From Verrucomicrobiales bacterium (GTDB taxonomy: Bacteria; Verrucomicrobiota; Verrucomicrobiia; Verrucomicrobiales; DEV007): 5,628 nucleotides of DNA. The translations under genes and the position numbers were made by a program. Numbering within the stretch: position 1 is the stretch's first letter; every line of letters begins with the position of its first letter. Shown here piece by piece: positions 1 to 5,628 of this stretch. Location of the stretch: contig PAHQ01000055.1 in assembly GCA_002705125.1 (NCBI GenBank), positions 65,581 to 71,208 on the forward strand. Direction: 5' to 3'. The notes below the pieces were generated by a model that did not search any database, had not been told where the DNA came from, and was given only the letters and a program-made list of their open reading frames with translations.

Positions 1-630
1 GTTGCTTTAATTACATTAATGGCTCAAATGGGAAGTTTTGTACCAGCCCATAGTGCGAATATAGGGATAGTTGATAGGATATTTACTAGAGTAGGTGCTA
101 GTGATGATCTAGCAAGAGGTCAGTCCACTTTCATGGTTGAAATGAATGAAACGGCATTGATCCTCAATAATGCCACGAAGAATTCACTTGTTATTCTTGA
201 TGAAATAGGAAGAGGAACAGCGACTTTTGATGGATTAAGTATTGCTTGGGCAGTTGCTGAACACCTTCATGACGAAATAGGCTGTAGAACACTATTTGCC
301 ACACATTATCATGAGCTCACATCTCTTGCTGATAGTAAGAATGGTGTAGGCAATGCAAACGTCGCAGTACGTGAACACAATGATAAGATCATATTTTTAA
401 GGAAAATTATCGAAGGCAGCGCTGATCGTAGTTATGGAATTCAAGTTGCAAGGCTTGCCGGTCTTCCCATGAAGATAATTGAGCGCTCTAAGTCTATACT
501 CTCTCACCTTGAAGAAAAGAGCGTTCAGCCAAAAGCTGAAAAAGACCTGAGACCTAAAAAGAAAAGCAAACCCAAAAAAGTTGATGATTTACCTGATGCA
601 CAAGCCCCTCAACTAAATCTTTTTAATTGA
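1..630 (+). CDS. mutS: DNA mismatch repair protein MutS, C-terminal part (5' end outside the window)
   Basis: MutS recognises mismatches in newly replicated DNA and, through its ABC-type ATPase, recruits MutL; it acts in the cytoplasm. The reading frame is open from base 1, so the start lies upstream; the first in-frame ATG (19) is internal. Visible from the edge: the conserved ATPase stretch [10 protein letters not shown] (82-111), the ABC-signature-like STFMVEM (124-144), Walker [12 protein letters not shown] with D-E at 199-204, and the switch histidine in FATHYHEL (His codon 304-306). Walker A should lie roughly ten residues before the edge. The motif after Walker B reads GRGTATFDG where E. 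coli has GRGTSTYDG, a mild substitution. After the ATPase a Lys-rich, probably disordered linker ends in QLNLF (610-624), which resembles the beta-clamp-binding consensus QL(S/D)LF. The sequence ends there, so the longer E. coli-type C-terminal tetramerisation region appears absent, which is common in other phyla. Identification is very secure. Confidence 0.97.
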   Translation, partial: VALITLMAQMGSFVPAHSANIGIVDRIFTRVGASDDLARGQSTFMVEMNETALILNNATKNSLVILDEIGRGTATFDGLSIAWAVAEHLHDEIGCRTLFATHYHELTSLADSKNGVGNANVAVREHNDKIIFLRKIIEGSADRSYGIQVARLAGLPMKIIERSKSILSHLEEKSVQPKAEKDLRPKKKSKPKKVDDLPDAQAPQLNLFN

Positions 631-665
631 TACTCAGAGTTTAATAAAAATTAAAAATTCATTTC

Positions 666-1664
666 ATGTATAAAAATATTTTTTTCTTCGTGGTTCTACT
701 GCTTACCACTACTTCTTCTTTCTCCGGAGATTTCAAGGGCGCCAAAAGAATAAAATTCCTAAATTATCCCGATTGTATTGAGTTGAAAAACTCTGCTGGG
801 ACCACCGCAGTTCTCAGTCACCATGTGGGTGGACGCGTTCTAAGTTACCGAAAGAATAATAAGGAATCTCTTTTCATCGCAGATAATGAAAGGGAATGGA
901 AACCTGATGGTTCTAAAAAACCTTCTTCTGCTGGGAGGTTTGATATAGGTCCAGAATACCTGATTCCAAAAAGAAAGGAATTATGGTCAGGTAAATGGAC
1001 TTCTACAATAATTGGACCTCGTAGTGCCAGACTGGAGAGTAAAGAATCGAAAGATGCGGGCATTCGTTTGATAAGGGAATTTATTTTAGATGAAAAATCC
1101 TCTCATTTAATTTGTAAACAAACTATGGAAAACACTTCGAATAAGGTTCAAAGGTGGTGTCATTGGGGGAGAATGTTTGCAATCCATGGTGGCATTGGGA
1201 TCGTGCCACTCACACCAGAACACAAAAGATTTCCAAAGGGATACATTATGATGCGAGGGCGTGATGAAATGTTAATTCTTCCTGAAGATCCAATGATACG
1301 CAAAAGAGGAAACTTCCTTGAAATATTAGGTCCTCCTTCAGAACCTAAACTTGGTTTTGACTCCTTTGCCGGTTGGTTTGCATATCAAATGCCCAACGAT
1401 TTGGCATTTGTTAAAACTTATAAAACTTTCCCTGATCGATTATACGGTGAAATCGCAGGTCTAACTCTATCAATTTGGTACCCCAACAAAGATTGGGTTC
1501 CGGCCTGTGAATTAGAACCTATAGGTCCAATGGAAGAAATGGAGCCAGGTCAAAAAGCTTCGTTCACTGAAAACTGGTTTTTAGTTGATAACCCTTTTCC
1601 TGATGAAGGCGAACAAATTGATTTATCTTCACTCGAATCTAAAATAAATAAACTTCATAACTAG
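666..1664 (+). CDS. Exported galactose-mutarotase-like (DUF4380-like) protein
   Basis: This 332-residue protein begins with a clear signal peptide: K3, a hydrophobic run at about residues 5-13, then a Ser/Thr-rich stretch with a plausible cleavage near S20/G21. It is therefore exported. The rest resembles the aldose-epimerase/DUF4380 beta-sandwich: an early VGGRVLSY (54-61), RFDIGPE (91-97), an ENTSNKVQRWCHWGR segment (155-169) and a late ELEPIGP followed by FTENWFL (282-306). Known mutarotases interconvert sugar anomers using a His and a Glu; by position H166 and E284 are candidates here, but that is inference. The substrate is unknown, and a binding-only role is possible. The start ATG is 35 bases after mutS, with no recognisable Shine-Dalgarno before it; it is chosen because it directly precedes the signal peptide. 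The lactonase gene starts 8 bases after the stop, so the two are probably one transcript. Family assignment is from memory of motifs and is moderately sure; the gene itself is certain. Confidence 0.72.
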   Translation: MYKNIFFFVVLLLTTTSSFSGDFKGAKRIKFLNYPDCIELKNSAGTTAVLSHHVGGRVLSYRKNNKESLFIADNEREWKPDGSKKPSSAGRFDIGPEYLIPKRKELWSGKWTSTIIGPRSARLESKESKDAGIRLIREFILDEKSSHLICKQTMENTSNKVQRWCHWGRMFAIHGGIGIVPLTPEHKRFPKGYIMMRGRDEMLILPEDPMIRKRGNFLEILGPPSEPKLGFDSFAGWFAYQMPNDLAFVKTYKTFPDRLYGEIAGLTLSIWYPNKDWVPACELEPIGPMEEMEPGQKASFTENWFLVDNPFPDEGEQIDLSSLESKINKLHN

Positions 1665-1672
1665 AAACAATC

Positions 1673-2785
1673 ATGAAACCTCTTATTTTTTTCTCTTACA
1701 TATTTATAAGTTCTTGTACCTTTTCATTAGCTGAAAAAATTGATGTTTATTTTGGTACTGGAGGTCGTGCTTCCGAGGGAATTTATCATTCAAAGTTTGA
1801 TACAGAGAGTGGTAAATTATCTCAGCCCAAAGTGGCAGCAAAAGTCAACGGGCCTGGTTTCCTAGCTTGGCATCCGGATCGATCAAAAATTTATGCTGTT
1901 GCTGGAATTGATGGTGGTCCTGGCGTTGCGGGTTTTGATGTAAAAAAAGATGGTTCTCTTGAGCAATTTACAAGCTCTCTAGTCAGAGATGGGGGAGGAA
2001 CTCATATTGCTGTTCATCCTTCTGGCAATTTTCTACTGACTGCTCAATACGGTGGAGGCTCTACAGCTCTTTTCCCTCTTAATGATGAAGGTGAACTTGG
2101 CAAATCAGTCATCATTGATCACGAAGGTGGCTCTAAAGTTGTTGGAAAAAGACAAGATTCACCTCACCCTCATTGGTGTGGATTTTCTCCTGATGGAAAA
2201 TACGCCTTTGTGCCAGACCTTGGCACAGATAATATTCATATTTACAAGGTAAACACTAAACAAACCGGGATAGATAAACATTCACTTGCAGCCAGTGTTC
2301 CCGGGGGTGGTCCAAGGCATATGCGTTTTTCAGCGGATGGAAAATTTATTTACCTTTTAAATGAACTCTCACTATCTGTAACAACATTTGCTTATGATAA
2401 GAATACTGGAAAAGCTGAAAGGCTTACTACCACTCCGTCCTTATCTGATGAAGTCAAATCTGAGGAAACGTTTAATTCGGCAGCTGAAATACTAATTCAC
2501 CCAAATGGAAAATTTGTTTGGTCCTCTAATAGAGGTAACGATAGCATCACTTGTTATAAGTCTGACCCTTCGACAGGCAAATTAATCGTTACGGAGGTCG
2601 AGCCAATTAGAGGCGCTTGGCCTCGTAATATTAATATTGATCCAACGTCAAATTGGATACTAGCAGCAGGTGCACATTCTAATACAATAGCAGTTCACAT
2701 GGTTGACCAGGAAACAGGAAAACTTTCTTTTCAAACTCGGTCTATTATCAGTTTGCCGGGCCCTATTTGTATTTTATTTAAATAA
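1673..2785 (+). CDS. Exported lactonase-family beta-propeller protein (6-phosphogluconolactonase-like)
   Basis: This 370-residue protein is a full-length member of the Lactonase family (PF10282, YbhE/Pgl type), a seven-bladed propeller whose characterised members hydrolyse 6-phosphogluconolactone or other lactones. Repeated blade motifs are visible: GGGTHIAVHPSGNFLL (107-122), SPHPHW (163-168) then PDLGTDNI (181-188), PGGGPRHMRFS (210-220), HPNGKF followed by SNRGNDSI, and WPRNINIDP near the end. The N-terminus is an export signal. It contains I12-S13-S14-C15, which fits a lipobox, and also SLA/E at 18-21, a possible signal peptidase I site, so it may be a lipoprotein or a soluble periplasmic protein. 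An exported location makes phosphorylated gluconolactone an unlikely substrate; a free sugar lactone is more plausible (inference). No Shine-Dalgarno precedes the ATG, which lies 8 bases after the upstream stop, so translation may be coupled or SD-independent. Confidence 0.9.
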   Translation: MKPLIFFSYIFISSCTFSLAEKIDVYFGTGGRASEGIYHSKFDTESGKLSQPKVAAKVNGPGFLAWHPDRSKIYAVAGIDGGPGVAGFDVKKDGSLEQFTSSLVRDGGGTHIAVHPSGNFLLTAQYGGGSTALFPLNDEGELGKSVIIDHEGGSKVVGKRQDSPHPHWCGFSPDGKYAFVPDLGTDNIHIYKVNTKQTGIDKHSLAASVPGGGPRHMRFSADGKFIYLLNELSLSVTTFAYDKNTGKAERLTTTPSLSDEVKSEETFNSAAEILIHPNGKFVWSSNRGNDSITCYKSDPSTGKLIVTEVEPIRGAWPRNINIDPTSNWILAAGAHSNTIAVHMVDQETGKLSFQTRSIISLPGPICILFK

Positions 2786-2800
2786 AAATACTTTATTTTC
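2769..2800 (+). terminator. Weak AT-only terminator-like palindrome at the lactonase stop
   Basis: An 11-base arm GTATTTTATTT (2769-2779) is followed directly by its complement AAATAAAAATAC (2780-2791) with one extra A, and then by the T-rich TTTATTTT (2792-2799). The palindrome spans the lactonase stop codon. The stem has almost no G-C pairs and no natural loop, so as an RNA hairpin it would be weak. It sits where a terminator would be expected, before the separately led small membrane protein gene, but it could be chance in such AT-rich DNA. Confidence 0.3.
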
Positions 2801-2847
2801 CTAAAATATTCCCTATTAAAATAGAGCAACTTATTATTATGTTAGGT

Positions 2848-2876
2848 CATTATAATTTTTTGTTTTATTTATAATG
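2848..2876. repeat. Perfect 8-base inverted repeat, CATTATAA/TTATAATG
   Basis: CATTATAA at 2848-2855 is mirrored exactly by TTATAATG at 2869-2876, separated by a 13-base T-rich spacer. The two arm centres are 21 bases apart, about two helical turns, which would suit a dimeric regulator, but no cognate regulator is in the window. As an RNA stem it would be all A-U apart from one C-G pair, so a DNA-level role is more plausible than a terminator. It overlaps the promoter-like elements of the next gene. Confidence 0.45.
2851..2875 (+). promoter_or_regulatory. Candidate promoter: two TATAAT boxes upstream of the small membrane protein
   Basis: Two perfect TATAAT hexamers occur at 2851-2856 and 2870-2875, ahead of the start codon at 2900. 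Use of the first would give a leader of about 35-40 bases, and use of the second a very short leader holding little more than the Shine-Dalgarno. Neither has a good -35 hexamer at 16-18 bases, so the call rests on the -10 match and on position only. The DNA is very AT-rich, which makes chance matches more likely. Confidence 0.4.
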
Positions 2877-2887
2877 GACTCATTTTC

Positions 2888-2893
2888 AGGAGG
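2888..2893 (+). promoter_or_regulatory. Perfect ribosome binding site AGGAGG, deciding the start at 2900
   Basis: AGGAGG at 2888-2893 lies 6 bases before ATG 2900-2902, which is ideal spacing. It favours this ATG over the in-frame TTG at 2894, which touches the Shine-Dalgarno, and over the ATG at 2912. No other gene start in the window has a comparable site. Confidence 0.85.
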
Positions 2894-2899
2894 TTGTTA

Positions 2900-3205
2900 A
2901 TGTTAAATAATATGACAATACAAAAAATTAATCCAATTGGTTGGGCCAACCTTATTGCTATGGCAACTGCAATATTTGCTTTTCTAGGAATTTTATTATT
3001 TATGCTTTTTGGTGGTATTCTAGGCGGTCTTATGGGGGGTGATGCTGCCATGCTTGGAGAGATGATGGGAGGAGGAGCAATCGCGCTTATACTTGGGCCT
3101 ATAATTTATGGCGTTGTAACTTGGATTTTTACAATTATTTTCGCATTAATAATGAACCTATGTCTCAAATTGATTGGCGGTCTTAAGATTGAAGTTTCAG
3201 AATAA
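2900..3205 (+). CDS. Small two-helix membrane protein, DUF3566-like
   Basis: This is a 101-residue, strongly hydrophobic protein. It starts with a short polar stretch containing KINPIGWANL and continues into a first membrane helix (about residues 17-40, rich in Ala, Ile, Leu and Phe). A Gly/Met-rich hinge with GGILGGLMGGD and EMMGGG follows, then a second helix (about 58-86), and finally the polar tail LKLIGGLKIEVSE. The order INP-helix-Gly loop-helix-N-x-x-x-K-x-x-GG-(I/L)-x-(I/V)-x matches the DUF3566-type small membrane proteins known from many bacteria; their function is unknown. With an even number of helices both ends should be on the same side, probably cytoplasmic. The start is fixed by the AGGAGG at 2888-2893. 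The gene has its own promoter-like region and converges on the DUF1501 gene, so it is likely a single-gene unit. The gene is secure; the family call is from motif memory. Confidence 0.8.
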   Translation: MLNNMTIQKINPIGWANLIAMATAIFAFLGILLFMLFGGILGGLMGGDAAMLGEMMGGGAIALILGPIIYGVVTWIFTIIFALIMNLCLKLIGGLKIEVSE

Positions 3206-3223
3206 AAAAACCTTATTTTCTAA

Positions 3224-4687
3224 CTACGCTAAAACACCTTTGATTACTTCAGCGGGGACCACACCTGTTAATCGCTGATCTAAACCGCCATAGTGGTAAG
3301 TTAAACTTTCGTGGTTTAATCCCATCAAATGTAATATCGTAGCATGGAGATCACGAACATGATGCTTGTTGACTGCAGCTTCATGACCTAAAGGGTCCGT
3401 TTCGCCGTAACTCGTTCCTGCCTTTACACCACCCCCAGCAAGGAAATAACTAAATCCCTTAGGATTATGATCACGACCACCATTATTGCCCTGAGAAACA
3501 GGTTGGCGACCAAATTCTCCCCCCCAAACTACTAACGTTTCTTCTAGCATTCCTCGTCGTTCGAGATCTTCAAGTAATCCCGCTATGGGCACATCAATCT
3601 CAGGACCATGGATCTTAAGATTTTCTTCCGCTCCGTTATGAGCATCCCAGTTTTGTTGTTGATGACCCCCTCCTGAGTAAAGCTGCACAAAGCGAACTCC
3701 CTTCTCAACTAAGCGGCGGGCAATTAAGCACTGACGACCAAAATGCGAAGTTGGAATTGAAAGCTTATGGTCACCCTTGCCCATATGTAACCCATAAAGC
3801 TTTTTAGTTTTTTCATCTTCATTAGAGATGTCAAGCGCCTCAGGAGCAGAAGTTTGTAGCTGATATGCAAGATCATAACTAGCGATACGGGCGCTGAGTT
3901 CAGAATAAGATTCTTTACCACGTAGGTGCATTTTATTAAATTCGTTGATAGCATTTATCTTATCCCCCTGCATTGAATGTGTAATCATTGAACGCGGATT
4001 AAGATTTAATATTGGGTTTCCTTTAGACCTTAGAATAGTCCCTTGATATGCAGCAGGCATATACCCACTTGCCCAGTTTGCTGCTCCTGGAATTGGGCCA
4101 CCTCGGGCATCAAGCATAACCACATAACCAGGCAAGTTAGGGTTTGTGGTTCCCAAACCATGAGAAACCCAAGCTCCTAATGAGGGGTGACCTTGCAAGA
4201 TCCGACCACAGTTCATTTGTAAATTTGCTGAACCGTGGGCGAAGGAATCCATATAAAGTGACTTAATCACTGCAAGCTTATCCATGTGCTTTGCAATATT
4301 TGGAATAGCATCTGAACACCACTGTCCTGACTGCCCGTGTTGAGTAAACTTTCTCTTTGATGCCAAGAGTTTAGACTTTCGTAATTCACCTCTACGAATT
4401 TCCATATTTACCTCTTTACCATCATTTTTTTGTAATTCTGGTTTATAGTCGAATAGGTCCATTTGTGAGGGACCTCCATACATATAAAGAAAAATACAAG
4501 CCTTGGCTTTGGCAGGAAAATCCTGAGGTTTAGGAGCTAATGGGTTAACTAATGTACTAGCAGGCAGAGCACCAAATACCTTTTCCCCAGGAAAAATGCC
4601 AGATAGAGAAATTCCAGCCATGGAAGTTCCAAAATATTTAAGGAAATTTCTGCGGCCTTCTTCTTGAAACCTCGATTTTATATTCAT
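3224..4687 (-). CDS. DUF1501 family protein, Tat-exported, alkaline-phosphatase-superfamily fold
   Basis: This complete 487-residue member of DUF1501 (PF07394) belongs to the alkaline phosphatase/sulfatase-like clan. No reaction is established for the family. The N-terminus carries a twin-arginine signal, RRNFLKYFG (12-20), before a modest hydrophobic stretch, so it is probably exported folded, perhaps with bound metal. Family motifs in order: MYGGPSQMDLFD (69-80), SFAHGSANLQMNCGR in the middle, NWDAHNG (346-352), GGEFGR (389-394), GRDHNP (404-409), FLAGGGVKAG (415-424) and VRDLHATILHLMGL (444-457). Candidate metal ligands or catalytic residues are D348, H350, E391, D406 and H407 (inference). 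It lies 31 bases downstream of the PSD1/DUF1553 gene, the standard partner in PVC bacteria, and the two are almost certainly one operon. A weak GTGAGA lies about 9 bases before the ATG. The stop is 18 bases from the convergent small membrane gene. Confidence 0.96.
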   Translation of the reverse strand: MNIKSRFQEEGRRNFLKYFGTSMAGISLSGIFPGEKVFGALPASTLVNPLAPKPQDFPAKAKACIFLYMYGGPSQMDLFDYKPELQKNDGKEVNMEIRRGELRKSKLLASKRKFTQHGQSGQWCSDAIPNIAKHMDKLAVIKSLYMDSFAHGSANLQMNCGRILQGHPSLGAWVSHGLGTTNPNLPGYVVMLDARGGPIPGAANWASGYMPAAYQGTILRSKGNPILNLNPRSMITHSMQGDKINAINEFNKMHLRGKESYSELSARIASYDLAYQLQTSAPEALDISNEDEKTKKLYGLHMGKGDHKLSIPTSHFGRQCLIARRLVEKGVRFVQLYSGGGHQQQNWDAHNGAEENLKIHGPEIDVPIAGLLEDLERRGMLEETLVVWGGEFGRQPVSQGNNGGRDHNPKGFSYFLAGGGVKAGTSYGETDPLGHEAAVNKHHVRDLHATILHLMGLNHESLTYHYGGLDQRLTGVVPAEVIKGVLA

Positions 4688-4718
4688 TTAAATTATCTCA
4701 CTTATTAAATTCCTAGGC

Positions 4719-5628
4719 TTAATCAACATATATAAATTCATTGAGGTTTAGTAACATTGAGCATAATTCAGCCATTGCTCTTCTTTCAATAACTTGCTGA
4801 TCTTTGTTAAGAATGATTTCTGTGTCACCTACTATTAAGTTGGAGGCAGAATGATTTATTTGCGTAATTGGATATTTTTTTTCGTTATTCTCAATTGAAA
4901 GTTTATCAAAAGTCACGCTTCCTCCCCACGAACTTATACCAAACCGACCCTCTCCTAAAATTGGCTTATTGTCTTTTGCAAAAACTTTAATAGCCTCCGT
5001 TCCTACAGAGCCAGAAATTTTGAACCCTATTCTATTTTCAACTAACTCTAATTCAAAGTCTAGAAACCCAGCTTTTAAATCACCCGTAGATTCTTTAGCA
5101 AGGGTTTCAATTTTACCTTTATTATAACGTTTCAAGGAAACTTCATTAGAATTGGCATCAATTAATGCCACATATCCATCAAATTGATCTCCTCTTACTT
5201 GAGCTCTTATCAAAATTGATACCCTTTCAGTAATGTCCTGTAATTGAAATTTTCCGCTAATCTTGTGGTCTCTCAATTCCATTTTAAATAAAGCAAATGC
5301 TGGCCATTCAATTTCTGCTCTAAGTGCGCTTTCATAACCTCCTGTCCATTTACCTTTAAAATAATCCCACCCAGAAGTAGGACCTTTTAAAAACTGCTTT
5401 GACGGAAGAATCTTGTGATAGTCATTAAAAAAAGCAGACGGGTAGTCTGGCCTAAAGCGAATCTGACTTGCTAAAGGTTCTTGTTTTTTGTGCTGTGTTA
5501 CTAAAAATTTCTTTGCCATTTCTCGTTCTGCATGACTGGGGTCCCTACTCAACACAGTTCTAAAGGCTTTTCCTATGGGATCTTTACTGAGAAGAGCACT
5601 ATTAGAGATAAGCTTTGCGCTTTCAGAA
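4719..5628 (-). CDS. PSD1/DUF1553 protein, C-terminal part with inserted concanavalin-like domain (5' end outside the window)
   Basis: The frame stays open to the right edge, so the true start is beyond 5628; the in-frame GTG at 5553-5555 is an internal valine. Two pieces of the PSD1/DUF1553 (PF07587) C-terminus are visible: the helical KAFRTVLSRDP-type motif (about 5538-5570) with the following E-x-x-x-A-x-x-FL helix, and the terminal AELCSMLLNLNEFIYVD (4722-4772), matching the family's typical LLNSNEFLYVD ending. Between them, at about 4887-5378, lies a roughly 160-residue beta-rich segment that resembles DUF1080/laminarinase-type concanavalin-like domains: a GWDYFKGKW opening, alternating strands with GYVALID, then FELELVENRIGFKISG and the closing GRFGISSWGGSVTFDKLSI. 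Such folds often bind or cleave glycans. Full PSD1 proteins usually carry an N-terminal cytochrome-c-like PSCyt1 domain and a DUF1549 domain, neither of which is in this window. The DUF1501 gene follows 31 bases downstream. The family call is strong; the domain insertion is a fold-level inference. Confidence 0.9.
   Translation of the reverse strand, partial: SESAKLISNSALLSKDPIGKAFRTVLSRDPSHAEREMAKKFLVTQHKKQEPLASQIRFRPDYPSAFFNDYHKILPSKQFLKGPTSGWDYFKGKWTGGYESALRAEIEWPAFALFKMELRDHKISGKFQLQDITERVSILIRAQVRGDQFDGYVALIDANSNEVSLKRYNKGKIETLAKESTGDLKAGFLDFELELVENRIGFKISGSVGTEAIKVFAKDNKPILGEGRFGISSWGGSVTFDKLSIENNEKKYPITQINHSASNLIVGDTEIILNKDQQVIERRAMAELCSMLLNLNEFIYVD

Noticed and set aside
627..655. Possible promoter for the mutarotase-like gene: TTGATA (627-632) and ATTAAA (650-655)
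   Set aside because: The -35-like hexamer is good but the -10 matches only about half the consensus in very AT-rich DNA, which is not enough to support a call.
845..1063. 72-residue open frame on the minus strand
   Set aside because: It lies wholly inside the mutarotase-like gene, whose own frame has a signal peptide and family motifs; the antisense product has no recognisable features.
2052..2252. 66-residue open frame on the plus strand
   Set aside because: An out-of-frame shadow inside the well-supported lactonase propeller.
2786..2899. Possible small RNA or riboswitch in the largest intergenic gap
   Set aside because: The region is almost purely A/T with no G-C-rich paired elements; only the inverted repeats already listed can be supported.
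2869..3051. 60-residue open frame on the minus strand
   Set aside because: Antisense to the small membrane protein; its Pro/Ile-rich sequence is the complement of Gly-rich codons, and the sense gene has a perfect ribosome binding site.
3201..3220. Possible bidirectional terminator between the convergent genes (AATAA...TTATT with A/T tracts)
   Set aside because: The stem is only five A-T pairs with a seven-base loop; it is in the right place but too weak to list as a feature.
3724..3954. 76-residue open frame on the minus strand
   Set aside because: A different frame inside the DUF1501 gene with no domain features.
4712..4717. CCTAGG palindrome between the PSD1 and DUF1501 genes
   Set aside because: A six-base palindrome alone is expected by chance, and nothing nearby suggests a regulatory site.
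5553..5555. GTG as a possible start of the PSD1/DUF1553 gene
   Set aside because: The frame remains open to the window edge and the upstream residues (KAFRT before VLSRDP) continue the family motif, so this is an internal valine codon.

Overview
The window most likely comes from an AT-rich, Gram-negative-type bacterium of the Planctomycetes-Verrucomicrobia (PVC) group. The main evidence is the minus-strand pair at the right end: a PSD1/DUF1553 protein followed by a Tat-exported DUF1501 protein. This tandem is strongly characteristic of Planctomycetes and Verrucomicrobia. The low GC (judged by eye, not computed) and the exported sugar-related proteins would suit an aquatic verrucomicrobial lineage, but the window cannot fix the genus.

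Layout, left to right. Positions 1-630 hold the C-terminal part of mutS (mismatch repair ATPase), cut by the window edge just after the Walker A region. It is followed on the same strand by two exported proteins only 8 bases apart: a galactose-mutarotase-like (DUF4380-like) protein (666-1664) and a lactonase-family seven-bladed beta-propeller (1673-2785). A 114-base AT-rich gap (2786-2899) holds a weak terminator-like palindrome and a second inverted repeat that contains TATAAT boxes. It leads into a small two-helix membrane protein resembling DUF3566 (2900-3205), which has the only textbook Shine-Dalgarno sequence in the window. This gene converges, with an 18-base gap, on the minus-strand pair: DUF1501 (3224-4687) downstream of the C-terminal end of a PSD1/DUF1553 protein (4719 to beyond 5628).

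How the genes may work together. The mutarotase-like protein and the lactonase look co-transcribed and both look exported, which suggests extracytoplasmic sugar/lactone chemistry. The PSD1-DUF1501 pair is a conserved exported module of unknown biochemistry, usually found in carbohydrate-rich PVC genomes. Here the PSD1 protein carries what looks like a concanavalin-like (DUF1080-type) beta-sandwich inserted just before its conserved C-terminal helix, consistent with glycan binding. mutS is housekeeping and probably unrelated.

No RNA genes, CRISPR arrays, insertion sequences or attachment sites were seen. No intergenic stretch exceeds about 115 bases. I found no convincing new defence or mobile system. 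The items most worth a second look are the exported mutarotase/lactonase pair, the domain insertion in the PSD1 protein, and the palindromic promoter-like leader of the small membrane protein.
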